From Adiantum capillus-veneris (lineage: Eukaryota > Streptophyta > Polypodiopsida > Polypodiales > Pteridaceae): a stretch of 64,000 nucleotides of DNA. Below, one piece after another: positions 21,325-33,749 of the stretch. Below the pieces are notes generated by a model. That model saw only the letters and a program-made list of their open reading frames with translations, was not told the origin of the DNA and did no database searches. The DNA is taken from the NCBI GenBank assembly GCA_014529385.2, contig CM043945.1, positions 142,580,241-142,644,240 on the forward strand, written 5' to 3'. The number at the start of each line of letters is the position of its first letter. Within the stretch, counting starts at the first letter, position 1. Both the position numbers and the translations under genes were made by a program.

Positions 21325-21342
21325 TGGTGCCCCCACTGAGGA
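21325..21342 (+). other. Probable primer-binding site of TAT1
   Basis: TGGTGCCCCCACTGAGGA begins four bases after the LTR end. A near-identical sequence (TGGCGCCCCCACTGAGGA) follows the GYP3 LTR at 58176. The conserved position and TGG start support a primer site; I cannot name the tRNA. Confidence 0.6.
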
Positions 21343-21859
21343 AAACAACTCGTGTATGTTTTTGTGTAGGATCAACTTTTAGCATAGTCAAGTAGTTTGC
21401 ATGAATCACGAGAGTTTGTATGATCCTTTCATTCCCATTGCAAGGCAAAAGATACACATAATTGTTAGTACTAAGTTGCAATTTCAACGGGTAATTCGTA
21501 GGATTTTAGGTCCTCTTAGGTTAGCCGAGATAAACACTTCGGTAAATCCTTTTATTTTGCCTCTCATTAGGTACGATATTAGCTTGGACGTCTATATTTT
21601 TGTGTTATTTTAAGCATTAGGACATGCATAGGCCATGGATAATGGCCCAGGAATAGAGGTTTTTCCCTTTCATTTCACTCCACACATTAGAGTAAACATT
21701 GCAATTAGTAAAAAAATCCATTTTCAACAACGTATGGTATTCATGTTTGGTGCCCAAAGAGTATGAGAAATTCTCGCGTCACCAAACCCTGTCATCCTAC
21801 CTCTTATTGATTATCATAGGTCATTTGATGTGAATATTTTTATTTTGTTGTAGAATAGA
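21343..21859 (+). other. Untranslated leader of TAT1
   Basis: About 500 bp between primer site and gag. No gene is seen. It contains imperfect repeats such as TTTTGCCTCTCATTAGG and TACCTCTTATTGATT. Confidence 0.5.
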
Positions 21860-24826
21860 TTGCAATTTAGAAAATATTATTGTGTAAATCTTTTAAAGAA
21901 AGAAAAAACAAAAACGCGTCACTTTGAAATCAATTCAATGGAGAGCCAACGCCAAATGTCTGGATATCCTCTTTTCTTTGGAGAGCCTGGAGAGGATGCA
22001 GAATTATTTCTAGCGAATTTCAAGATGTCTTGCCGTATCAAGAGGATAGTAATTGATCAAGAACGTGTAGAAATGTTTGAGGTGGTCCTTAGGAAAGATG
22101 CTAGCACTTGGTTTGACTCTTTGCCTGAGGAAGTTAAAGGGAATTACACGGAAGTGTTGAATCGTTTCAAGAAATACTTCTTTGATCCCCAAAACACTCA
22201 GAAATTATGGCAAGACATTGTTTCTCATAAGCAAAAAGACTTAGATGACTACTACTTGTACAAGCAAGAGTTCCTACGTCTTTGGGCTCTATGGATACGA
22301 AATGTTGCTAACCCTGGTGATGGTGCAGAATTTCTAAAGGAGAGGTTCATAGCCGGACTCTTTCCCGACCTTAAGGTAAAAGTTGAGGCGGGTGCACCTG
22401 CTACTTTTGATGCAGTTGAAACTAGGGCTGCTGAGAAGTATAGGAAACTCAAGTGCTTAAGGGGAGAGGTTCCAATAGAAGGTCTTAGACCCAAAGGTAA
22501 GTCACAAGCATCAACATCTAGGGAGCTTCCTGAGGTAATGGCTGAATTGATTGAGAAGTTAAATGAATCTTTAAGCAGCCTGTCAATTCACCTTGCACAA
22601 GCTGTAGGTCCAAAGGGACAAGCAAAGAAGTCAGAAGAGAGAGAGTCACGCACTAGGATAGTCTTGCAATGTTGGAATTGCGGTGAGTCTGGACATGGGA
22701 TGTATAATTGTCCTTGGCCCCGTGGGGAGCTAGGGAGACCTAACTTGAATTACCTAGTGATGAATGTAGGTGAAGGAACTAGTCAGCAACCACGGCTTAT
22801 ACAAAGGACAAATGGAGCAAGACCACCTCCACAAGGAGTGGAAGGAGTTCCACCTTTTCCAGACCCAAACGTGCATGTGGTAGAGGTGACAAATTCAAGA
22901 GAGGTTGATATGGAAGCAAATGGCATTAAGCGTGGCCAAGGGAAAGGTAAGGAGAAAGAAGGAGTTACATCACAAAGTGACCATGGACGAGAAAAGAAGG
23001 CAAAGGAGACCAAGGAGGCTAAGAGGACTCGACGTCGTATCAACCTCCAAGACTTCCCTCTTGGACATGGAATGGCTCCATACAACCTGTTGGAAGACAT
23101 GAGAGGTAAGGGTCCTGATATCTCATGGCCTCAATTTCTTGCATTATGTCCACAAGTTAGGAGGGATTTAACAAGGGCAATTAGCACTAGGAGAAAGGTG
23201 AAAGAGAGTGTGCCTGTTGTAAAAATTGCACAAGCTGAAATGAATGAGGACATTACACATGTGCTAGATTGTTACATAAAAGGGAGATTGGTTAGGAAAG
23301 GTCTAGTGGATGGGGGTGCACAAATTTGCATCATGACAGAGGGACTCATGCAAAAACTAGGCATGCACATCCATGAGACACCTGAAATTAAGGTCAAGAT
23401 GGCAAACAATAGCAAGGCTAGGTGTGTAGGCATTTGTAAAAATGTTTTTGTGGAGGCCTTTGGCATTAAGAAGGCAGTGGATTTCTATGTCATGTCTACC
23501 AAAGGAAATGGTTACCCATTTATCCTAGGGAGACCATGGCTAATGAAAATGCGAGCTTTGCAGGATTGGGAGAGTGGAAAGCTAATTTGCAGGAACGACA
23601 ATCATAAGAAGGTTGTCTTTGACATGAAGGAGCAACGCCAAGAGGAGGTCCATGAAGAATCATCTCAAAGTGAGACGGAAGAAGGTTGGACCGATAGCAC
23701 TTCAGAAGAAGAAAGTAGCGGCAGCATTACTAAAGAGGAGTCTTCCATCGAAGTCATGGGGGTAAGGTTTAATCCAAGCAACCAAGAGACCTCTTGTCAA
23801 GGCTTGGAGGAGGTAGGTCCTCAAGAGAACGAAGGTGTTCAAGATGAAGGGATGCTGGAAGGTATGCTATCAACAACACTTACAAAGGATGAAAGAGAGG
23901 AGTTCAAATGTGTGCTAAGGAAGTTTCCTAGGCTTTTTGCTAAAGACTACACCGACGTGCGTGGGGTAGATGTTGTTCAACACAAGATTGAGTTAAAGCC
24001 TGAGGCCACACCTAAAGCTCAGAAGCTACGAAGGCTAGGAGTTATAAAGGAGCAGGCTCTACTCAAGGAGGTAAGAAAGCTTCTAGCAACAGATTTCATT
24101 TATCCAGTGGAGAATTCAGAGTGGGTCTCTCCCGTTGTTGTCACTCCTAAGAAAAACGGAAAGTGGAGGGTGTGTGTGGATTACCGTCCACTCAATGAGG
24201 CAACAAAAAGAGATCACTTTCCCCTCCCATTTCAGGATGAGATACTAAATGAGGTAGCTGGTCATGAGAAGTACACTGTGTGTGATGGCTACTCAGGCTA
24301 CTTTCAAATAGGTATCGCATTGGAAGATCAATTGAAAACAACCTTTATCACTCCTTGGGGTTGTTATGCTTTTAGAGTCATGCCATTTGGTCTGACAAAT
24401 GCTCCTGCAACATTCCAACGTTTCATGAACATGGTGTTTCAAGCATTCTTTGGAAAGTCAATTAGGGTGTTCATTGATGATTTCTGCATTTATAGCTCAA
24501 AATCATTGCATCTACAAAGGGTAGAAGAAGGTTTAAAGAAGCTCTACGGCATGGGAGGTCAACTCAACCCCGACAAGTGCCACATAGGTGAGGATGAAGT
24601 GATCTTGCTCGGTCACAAGGTTTCCTATAAAGGCATTGAGGTGGATCCTTCAAAGGCAAAGGCTCTTATTGAGCTCCCATCACCGAAGAGTCTTAAGGAG
24701 GTCATCTCTTTCATTCAGAAGGTGAAGTATATGTCACGCTTCATTCACTTAGCCTCAGAGTTGCTTCATCCTTTGCAAAAGTTGACACAACAAGTAGTAT
24801 ATGCATGGTCTGATGAGCTTGAATAG
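21860..24826 (+). CDS. TAT1 gag-protease-reverse transcriptase
   Basis: A 988-codon frame; the likely start is the ATG at 21938 (MESQRQMSGYPLFFGEPGED). Residues about 30-210 form the gag capsid-like region (FKKYFFDPQNTQKLWQDI). A CCHC knuckle (CWNCGESGHGMYNC) lies near residue 270, and a Lys/Arg-rich linker near 350-400. The retropepsin has a DGGA signature (LVDGGAQICIMTEGL, near 483) and ILGRPWLM near 554. RT spans about 714-960, with VDYRPLN, CDGYSGYFQI, FGLTNAPATFQRF and VFIDDFCIYS near 871, so its catalytic Asp residues are present. A TAG stops the frame at 24824; the same frame continues as RNase H. Confidence 0.93.
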   Translation: MQFRKYYCVNLLKKEKTKTRHFEINSMESQRQMSGYPLFFGEPGEDAELFLANFKMSCRIKRIVIDQERVEMFEVVLRKDASTWFDSLPEEVKGNYTEVLNRFKKYFFDPQNTQKLWQDIVSHKQKDLDDYYLYKQEFLRLWALWIRNVANPGDGAEFLKERFIAGLFPDLKVKVEAGAPATFDAVETRAAEKYRKLKCLRGEVPIEGLRPKGKSQASTSRELPEVMAELIEKLNESLSSLSIHLAQAVGPKGQAKKSEERESRTRIVLQCWNCGESGHGMYNCPWPRGELGRPNLNYLVMNVGEGTSQQPRLIQRTNGARPPPQGVEGVPPFPDPNVHVVEVTNSREVDMEANGIKRGQGKGKEKEGVTSQSDHGREKKAKETKEAKRTRRRINLQDFPLGHGMAPYNLLEDMRGKGPDISWPQFLALCPQVRRDLTRAISTRRKVKESVPVVKIAQAEMNEDITHVLDCYIKGRLVRKGLVDGGAQICIMTEGLMQKLGMHIHETPEIKVKMANNSKARCVGICKNVFVEAFGIKKAVDFYVMSTKGNGYPFILGRPWLMKMRALQDWESGKLICRNDNHKKVVFDMKEQRQEEVHEESSQSETEEGWTDSTSEEESSGSITKEESSIEVMGVRFNPSNQETSCQGLEEVGPQENEGVQDEGMLEGMLSTTLTKDEREEFKCVLRKFPRLFAKDYTDVRGVDVVQHKIELKPEATPKAQKLRRLGVIKEQALLKEVRKLLATDFIYPVENSEWVSPVVVTPKKNGKWRVCVDYRPLNEATKRDHFPLPFQDEILNEVAGHEKYTVCDGYSGYFQIGIALEDQLKTTFITPWGCYAFRVMPFGLTNAPATFQRFMNMVFQAFFGKSIRVFIDDFCIYSSKSLHLQRVEEGLKKLYGMGGQLNPDKCHIGEDEVILLGHKVSYKGIEVDPSKAKALIELPSPKSLKEVISFIQKVKYMSRFIHLASELLHPLQKLTQQVVYAWSDELE

Positions 24827-25744
24827 TACTTTTGTAACATTAAAGTCATTTTGTCAGAGCTACCAACACTCATGCCTCCTCGTTGGGAGTACACATTCTT
24901 TGTTAGCTCTAGTGCTGGGAAAGAAACAATTGGTGCAGTTTTGTTACAACAAGATCCCTATAGTACCAGGATGCGGCCCATCTACTTTGTTAGTAGGGTC
25001 ATGAATGCTTTAGAGAGAGGCTACACAGAGGCAGAACTCATGATGCTTTCTCTCATGTTTGCGATAAGGAAGTTTAGATCCTACTTGCTCCCAAAACCTT
25101 TTGTAATCCTCACCAAAGAGAATTTGTTCCCTTGGGTGTCATCTCAAATGAATCTTAGTACTAGGATCTCAAAGTGGATTATGGAGTTGCAAGAGTTTCA
25201 ATACTCTTTCAAGGTAGAAGATAGTGTGCGTGCACAATTGGCAGGGATTCTCACTTATAGGGTGCATGAAAAGGAGATTAAGGTGCCTGAAGTAAAGACC
25301 CTACCATTGCCACCACCAAAAAGTATTCCTAATGCTTTTACCTTGTTCTTTGATGGAGCTTTTCGTCGAGCCACAGGAAAAGCAAGGGGAGGGCTAGTGT
25401 TGCTCAACCCAAGTGGAGAGGTGGTCATGAAAGAGAAGTTCAATCTACCAAGTTCAGCTAGCAATAATGAAGCAGAATATGACACACTACTTCATGGTTT
25501 AAAAATATGCATTGGCCATGGTATACAGCGTCTCATGGTAAAAGGGGATGCACTTCTCATTGTGAAGCAGATTTTAGGCATTTGGGCATGCAAAAATGAA
25601 AGACTAAGGTCCAAGGTTCATACCATCCGTAGTCTATTTAATCAATTTGAGGAGGTGCAATTATATCATATTCCTAGGAAACAAAATGAAGATGCTGATT
25701 TACTTGCACAACAAGCCATTGCATGTGTAAAGAAAGAAGTGTAG
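24827..25744 (+). CDS. TAT1 dual RNase H
   Basis: In frame with the upstream RT after one TAG. The first, RT-linked RNase H reads WEYTFFVSSSAGKETIGAVLL. The usual catalytic Asp of the VxTDAS motif is Ser, so this domain looks vestigial. The tether (PWVSSQMNLSTRISKWIMEL, YSFKVEDSVRAQLAGIL) leads into an archaeal-type RNase H. That domain reads LFFDGAFRRATGKARGG (Asp), SSASNNEAEYDTLLHGLK (Glu) and VKGDALLIVKQI (Asp), and ends with HIPRKQNEDADLLAQQA. Dual RNase H is a known trait of Tat elements. The frame ends with TAG at 25742 and integrase follows in the same frame. Confidence 0.9.
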   Translation, partial: YFCNIKVILSELPTLMPPRWEYTFFVSSSAGKETIGAVLLQQDPYSTRMRPIYFVSRVMNALERGYTEAELMMLSLMFAIRKFRSYLLPKPFVILTKENLFPWVSSQMNLSTRISKWIMELQEFQYSFKVEDSVRAQLAGILTYRVHEKEIKVPEVKTLPLPPPKSIPNAFTLFFDGAFRRATGKARGGLVLLNPSGEVVMKEKFNLPSSASNNEAEYDTLLHGLKICIGHGIQRLMVKGDALLIVKQILGIWACKNERLRSKVHTIRSLFNQFEEVQLYHIPRKQNEDADLLAQQAIACVKKEV

Positions 25745-25750
25745 GTCATC

Positions 25751-26400
25751 ATGGTGGCGGCTGCTGTGAAGCAACCGAGGTACCAGGGATTGGAGTCATT
25801 GGCTCCTATCATTGGCTACATTTTGGAGGGTGAGTTTCCACCAAACTTCACAAAAGCTCAGAAAAGGAGACTCATGAAGAAGGCAAGCATGTATCTCTTC
25901 CTAGAAGGCTCCCTCTATCAAAGAGGGAAGGATAAAGTGTGCAGAAGAGTACCAACTATCGCGGAAATTCCAGCCATTCTAAAAGGTTTTCATGAAGAGG
26001 CATGTGGTGGTCATTTTTCCCAAGAATTAACTGTGAAGAAGATTTTGCTTGCGGGGTATGTTTGGCCAAGTCTGCATGTGGATGTCCAACATTGGTGTAA
26101 AAGTTGTCACAATTGTCAGGTAAATGGGAATAGAAGATTGATTTATGGTCCAAGGAAAATCGTGCTTGCAAATGGACCCTTTGAAAAGTGGGGCATTGAT
26201 GCTATGGGTCCTCTGCCTAGGACAAAAAATGGTAAACTCTACATTCTAGTGGCTGTAGACTATATGACTAGGTGGGTGGAAGCACAAAGTGTGGCAAAGG
26301 TAAATGAGAGGACAGTGAGCAAATTCGTCTACACTCACATTTGTTGTAGATTTGGCACACCTTTGGAGATTGTTTCTGATAATGGTCCAGGTTTAGAAAG
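25751..26400 (+). CDS. TAT1 integrase, N-terminal half
   Basis: Begins with MVAAAVKQPRYQG in the same frame as the RNase H after one stop. The zinc-binding domain is complete: HEEACGGHFSQELTVKKILL with HWCKSCHNCQ. The core then gives WGIDAMGPLPRTKNGKL, VDYMTRWVEAQS and LEIVSDNGPGLERD, with two catalytic Asp residues. A one-base frameshift near 26400 moves the rest into another frame. Confidence 0.9.
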
Positions 26401-27207
26401 GGATTGCTCACAAAAGTCTGTGAAGAACTTCACATTCTACATCGTCACAGTACACCCTACTATCCCCAATCAAATGGTTTGGTAGAAAAAGCTAATGGTG
26501 TCATTGCAGGCATCATTAGAAAGATGGTGAAAAACAAGACAAAGTTGTGGGATGACTTCTTGGATGGTGCCTTGTGGGCGTATCGAACCACATATAGGGA
26601 ATCCACAGAGTTCACACCATTTCACTTGGTCTATGGTCAAGAGGCTTTACAGCCAATTGAGCTAAACATTCCAACAATGCGACTTCATGGCAAATCAGCA
26701 CAAGATGATCAAGAAGCATGGATGGATCGACTTCTTATCTTAGCTGATCTTGAGTGGAAAAGAGAAGCAGCATACGAGTGCTATAAGAGGAAAGCCACAC
26801 AGACAAAGGAGAAGCTTGACAAGAAACTGAAGGACAAAGGCATCAATGAAGGAGATCTTGTGCTAAGGTATGACAATCGACTCGATAATCGTTTTGATGC
26901 CAAATTTGAAACAAGATGGCAGGGGCCATACATAGCCAAGAAGGCTTTCAATTCAAGTTACTATCAACTTATGGACTTGAATGGAAAAGAGCACTCCAGG
27001 AAGGTAAATGGCTATGGCTTGAAGCCTTACTTGAGTCGCCTTCTACCAAAGGATCTACCAGAGCAAAAGGCAACTATCTCATGTAAGTATTGTTCCATGA
27101 AGCATGAGCGTAACACAAACCAAAATTCCAAGGGTCCAAACAATGAAGATCTTGTCAAAGACTCTGAAGCACTCTCTTTGGAAAAGATTCTTTATGATGG
27201 TACATGA
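26401..27207 (+). CDS. TAT1 integrase, C-terminal half
   Basis: The frame continues through LLTKVCEELHILHRHSTPY and PQSNGLVEKANGVIAGII (catalytic Glu), then ALWAYRTTYRESTEFTPFHL. It ends in the C-terminal domain (INEGDLVLRYDNRLDNRF, RWQGPYIAKKAF, YQLMDLNGKEH, VNGYGLKPYL). A charged 60-residue tail ends at TGA, 29 bp before the 3' LTR. No chromodomain is seen. Confidence 0.9.
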   Translation, partial: GLLTKVCEELHILHRHSTPYYPQSNGLVEKANGVIAGIIRKMVKNKTKLWDDFLDGALWAYRTTYRESTEFTPFHLVYGQEALQPIELNIPTMRLHGKSAQDDQEAWMDRLLILADLEWKREAAYECYKRKATQTKEKLDKKLKDKGINEGDLVLRYDNRLDNRFDAKFETRWQGPYIAKKAFNSSYYQLMDLNGKEHSRKVNGYGLKPYLSRLLPKDLPEQKATISCKYCSMKHERNTNQNSKGPNNEDLVKDSEALSLEKILYDGT

Positions 27208-27220
27208 ATATACCATCATC

Positions 27221-27235
27221 CTGGGGGAGGACTAA
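27221..27235 (+). other. Polypurine tract of TAT1
   Basis: CTGGGGGAGGACTAA immediately precedes the LTR start TGATAG. Confidence 0.85.
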
Positions 27236-29972
<2,737 letters not shown>

Positions 29973-29976
29973 CCAG

Positions 29977-30537
29977 TTCTACTACCCACTTATAATGCAT
30001 GGCCAATGGGTAAGTAGGGTGCAACCCATCACAATAACGTACATTTGAATACATTTGACAGGTTTCACAAGACTCCACAAAGTGAGATACATCTTTAAAC
30101 ATATCTTTCCACCAATACCTCTCTTTCATTTTAGTAAAGGTGGCCCATACGCCTCTATGTACAGCATAAATACTCTCATGAAACTTTTTCATAAGCTCAT
30201 TTTGAGAGTCCTTATCATTCACAACTCTCAACGGCATTCCATTTCTTTATTTCGGATGCTTCCATAAGTAGCCATCTCTCAAAAAGTATCCATCGGCATT
30301 TCTCCTTATTCTTTTGAACTCTTGATCAGTCCACCCTTCTTGCCTTGTCAAAGTGCTTAGATAGCGTCCAATGAGCAACCGTTCACCTTGATATAGGTCC
30401 TCTATAAATGACTCAAGTACATTTGACAAGCAAACATGATCATCCTTGGCATGAGAGATAATATAGAACCGTGTGCCTACATCATCACCCTCGACAACCA
30501 TGTCTTCTTCATTTTCATACCTTGTTCTTGAAAGCAT
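29977..30537 (-). pseudogene. Integrase zinc-binding and core start (FGY-a)
   Basis: Two frames. 30537-30247 covers the linker after RNase H (DDVGTRFYIISH, ESFIEDLYQGERLL, QEFKRIRRNADGYFLRDGYLW). 30237-29977 covers the zinc-binding domain (HESIYAVHRGVWATFTKMKERYWW, then CETCQ) and the start of the core (GLHPTYPLAMHYKWVVELV), where TAT1 is inserted. It closely matches FGY-b 43118-43630. Confidence 0.85.
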
Positions 30538-31204
30538 ATCCGCAATTGGATTATCTGTACCTGTAATATGCTAATTTTTTGGATTTAAGGACTTTATGTA
30601 GGCAATCCATCTCAACGTAGCAATGTCGGGAGTTGAGCAGCTTGCGATCATTCCAAGAAGGGGTAGACAATCAATCTCCACAATTACATTTGCTCCAATC
30701 AAATGCTCTTTGTCACATTTCAATGATGTCGGGTAAAAGCATGTTAACATGACATGATTTTTTTGCTAGTTAGCATATCGAAGTTAGCATATCAAAAAAC
30801 ATTGGGCGCATGGTAAAATTTTCACAAATAATATCAAAATTTGTATAAGTTTGTACAGTTGGATTCCTTGTTTCAGGAGCTTTCTATTGATATATCATAC
30901 ATCATAGATCATAGAGATCTACCTCGTGTTATTGTACTAGTTAGCATATGTCAAAATTGTGCTAACAAGCATTGTCTGGGACAGCATTTTTTGTGCACGT
31001 TAACATGCTTCTACCCTGTGACTACTCCCCATAACTATCTTTTTACCTGTGGATAGTTGCATTGACGAGAACTTAGGACTTTTGCTCCAAATCTCACCAC
31101 ATAATGCTTGCCATCATCATCATCTTTCCCAATCGCCCGTCCAATTCCTGTGGGGCTAGTATCCACTGTCACAATTACATATCTTCCACATTCATAGTTT
31201 GCTT
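30538..31204 (-). pseudogene. RNase H of FGY-a, split by a MITE
   Basis: Readable on the minus strand from 31203. CGRYVIVTVDTSPTGIG contains the RNase H Asp, followed by DDDDGKHYVVRFGAKVLSS. The frame is interrupted by the 30730-31016 insertion and continues toward MLSRTRYENEED. At 31204 the similarity to FGY-b (42730) stops, so RT, protease, gag and the 5' LTR are missing. Confidence 0.75.
30730..31016. mobile_element. MITE-like element with 20-bp inverted ends
   Basis: The left end CGGGTAAAAGCATGTTAACA and right end TGTTAACGTGC-type sequence are inverted repeats (GGGTARAAGCATGTTAACRTG). TGT flanks both sides as a candidate 3-bp duplication. It is 287 bp, AT-rich and non-coding. The host RNase H frame is continuous on either side (GTAGTCACA before, TTGAAATGTGAC after), which confirms it as an insertion. 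Confidence 0.75.
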
Positions 31205-31454
31205 TCCTCAATTAAAATACTAAAACTAAAAGCTTAAAATCATCAGACTGAAATCATCATCATCATCATCATCGTCAATGCACGTGGATGCCCAGCGTTG
31301 TGCAAAAAAGTATTCTAGCGGTCGCGGTAGAGCTTCATCAATGTTCCCCTCTGTAGGTAGTCACACGAGGAGATGGAGAAATGAGATGAAATGTTATATT
31401 AACATTTTACAAAAAGCTAAAATTCCATATGAAGCCAAATTGATACAATTTTTT
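31205..31454. other. Short spacer between FGY-a and FGY-b
   Basis: Non-coding, with (CAT)n near 31250-31272. It shows patchy similarity (TATTCTAGCGGTCGCGGTAGAGCTT) to sequence just beyond the far end of FGY-b at about 50965 (TATTGTAGCGGTCACTACCGAGCTT). Confidence 0.4.
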
Positions 31455-32487
31455 TTCGTGCTGTGGCATGTGCATAATGTGAAAACTAAAATATATACCT
31501 CACTTTCAATGCTTTTGTTATGTGGGATCGAATGCTATAATGTACATCGTGTGATATATGTGAAAATAGACACCATGGTTGCAGTCGTGTACATACCTTG
31601 CCAGGCGGGCGAGGCCCTAGACGTGGCACTATGGCATGCTTTTTCACATAAATCTATACCTATTTTTCTTTAGAAATATACAAATGTCAAGTGTATCGAA
31701 GTGGCACGCTCGTTTTGCCTAGAAAGTTCAATGTGGGCAATCTTGGCCAAAAATAGCAGGTTTTGTGTGCGGACGTAAAAGATGTGTCCAAAGTGCTTAC
31801 CAAGTGGGAAAATGAGTTTAACATGCAATTTTATCCGAATGGAGTTTCACACAAATTTAGGGATTTTTCTCAGCTCGTTTGGGCTTTTTACGGACAAAAA
31901 AGGGACATTTTTGGGCTAAAAATGGCTAGAAATGGCCATAAAATGGTCAAAAATAGCTCCAAATACCTCAAATATCCACATAAACGATGGTTCCATCTTT
32001 TCGCAAGTTATGTGGGAAATTATGGAGCCAATAATGAGCTCATTTGGGTACATGAGCAAGGGGATACAGCCATTCCTTTACAGGGTGCTAGTGTAGTCCC
32101 GTGTTGCTTCCACTACATGGTTGAGGTTGTGAGGCCTCCAATTAGGGTTTCCCCTCCTCAAATAACTACTTGGGCTTCTCCAATGAAGTTTTTAATCTTC
32201 CATGAAATGGTCACGACGAAGAATCAAAGCGTATATTTAGGGTTTTTAACAGGTCAAATGAGCACTGCATTTGTGCAATTGGGAGCAAGGCTACACCTAA
32301 TCATCACACACACAAGAGTTTTGAGTTAATGTTGGTTCTTTTTCAAAGTGGAGCTTCCATGGCTGGAGTGTTTTTCTTTTTTAGTGTTTTTTTAGCTTCA
32401 AATCATCTATGCCTTGCTTGATTTTGCTATGAATCCTCACAGTCAGAGGCTCAGCGCTTTCCTAGTCGCACTACGCACTTCATGACA
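31455..32487 (+). repeat. 5' LTR of FGY-b
   Basis: Matches 49806-50847 over its length and the FGY-a LTR over most of it. It ends CTTCATGACA. The start is diverged (TTCGTGCTGTGGC against TGTGGTGCCGTGGC), so that boundary is approximate. Confidence 0.85.
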
Positions 32488-32493
32488 CATTTT

Positions 32494-32511
32494 TGGTGAA
32501 CCCAATGCAAA
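32494..32511 (+). other. Probable primer-binding site of FGY-b
   Basis: TGGTGAACCCAATGCAAA starts 6 bp after the LTR. FGY-c has TGGTGGACCCGACACGAA at the same relative place (62538-62521). The tRNA is not identified. Confidence 0.55.
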
Positions 32512-32571
32512 GTAGGATAGGTTGAGGGTTCAAAAGCTTCATTGAGAGTCTCAAATCAAAGCTTTAAAGCT

Positions 32572-33354
32572 ATGGAGCAACAAGAGCAATAGGGGGTTCA
32601 GTTTGATCAAGTCACAATGCAAATGTTTCAAACTTTTGCAGTGTTTATGCAGCAGGCAGCAGCAAGCTGCGGAAAGGAGGGAGCTTTTCTCAAACAAAGT
32701 GCTTCAATCTGTGGTGAAGAAAATGGACAAAATTTTAAGATAAAGATGTAACAAACTATCTTTGTGGGTATGTAAAGAAGATGAAGCTACATTGAGTGCC
32801 TGAAGCAAAGATGGTGCAAAGTTTTGAACTAGTTGTGGTTCTCGAGATCAGAGAGCATGTAAGGGGAATTAGAAATGAGCACGGGGCAGCTTGGGAAGCA
32901 TTCAAATTATCCTTGAAGGAAGAGTATTTCATGGAGGACTCCGAAAGGGTCACAAAGAGGACTTTTTTAGAGTGGGTAGTTTGGCCAAAAGAAGAACTTT
33001 TGCCTATCGAACTGCTAAGGGAATTTGAACGTCCATATGATCAATTGTCAAGGACTGAAAAGGCTATGCTAAACTTAGAGAAGAAAGAGCTCTTTTTGCA
33101 TGTTGCAGGTAAAGAGATTCAAGAGAAGTTAGAGCTACTACTCGAGGATAAGGATGCGGAACAGGGTTTGAAGACCAATTGGAATGAGGTCGAAGATGCC
33201 ATTTCACTACTAACTAAGCGACGGCGACAAAGAGACAAGATGATAGTCAACCCTACTCAAGCACCACGTGTTCCTGAGAGTTCCATAAAGCCTGTGATTA
33301 TGGTTCCAAAGAGTGAAAAATCCATCCCGGATGATATTGTTAAAGGAATGAAAG
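32572..33354 (+). pseudogene. FGY-b gag, 5' part
   Basis: Starts MEQQEQ, with a nonsense codon at the seventh position. The N-terminal Gln-rich region (QMFQTFAVFMQQ) is shifted. A long frame follows with AWEAFKLSLKEEYFMEDSER, VTKRTFLEWVVWPKEELLPI, LLREFERPYDQL and an acidic helical block (LELLLEDKDAEQGL), ending DDIVKGMK at the hAT insertion. It closely matches FGY-c 62459-61687. Confidence 0.8.
33347..33354. repeat. Target-site duplication of the hAT element, left copy
   Basis: AATGAAAG, against AATGCAAG at 41399-41406 (7 of 8 identical). Eight bp is the hallmark length for hAT. Removing the element and one copy restores the gag frame as found in FGY-c. Confidence 0.88.
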
Positions 33355-33474
33355 CAGGGATTTCAAAATGACGTGATCACACTATAATTTCACGTTAATA
33401 ACAATAGAAATGCAAAATAACAAATATTTTGTTAATTGACATTCATCTTTTTTGACCTCCAGGGAGACCTGGAG

Positions 33475-33560
33475 ACCGCGGCTCGTAGCCCGCCGAGCTA
33501 ATTAGTTGGCCCGCCGGGTAAAGCTATTTTCCCGCCAAGCCCCCGTCGTGGCTATATAAA
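33475..33560 (+). promoter_or_regulatory. GC-rich left subterminal region with TATA box (hAT)
   Basis: CCCGCC motifs occur at about 33490, 33512 and 33533 (GCCCGCCGAGC, GCCCGCCGGG, TCCCGCCAAG). They are followed by CTATATAAAGG at about 33551-33561, facing inward toward the kinase. CCCGCC/GGCGGG variants recur at the right end (41170-41275). Short repeated subterminal motifs are typical transposase-binding sites in hAT elements; that role is inferred. Confidence 0.6.
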
Positions 33561-33749
33561 GGCGACGCCGGTGCTTGTCTTTTTCACAAAAGAGGTACAT
33601 TGAAAAGTCTTCACCAAACTTTCTGGCAGCATTCCACATTCTTAAAGCAGTGTAACAGTAATTTTTTAAACCCTTCCTTATTTTATTGATGTTTTTTTTA
33701 GTTTTTTGGGTGAAAACTTAAAGGTTTAAAAATTTCTTTTATCAAATCA

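Noticed and set aside
31278-32329. Frames of 131 and 188 codons
   Set aside because: They run through the 5' LTR of FGY-b and have no protein similarity I can recognise.
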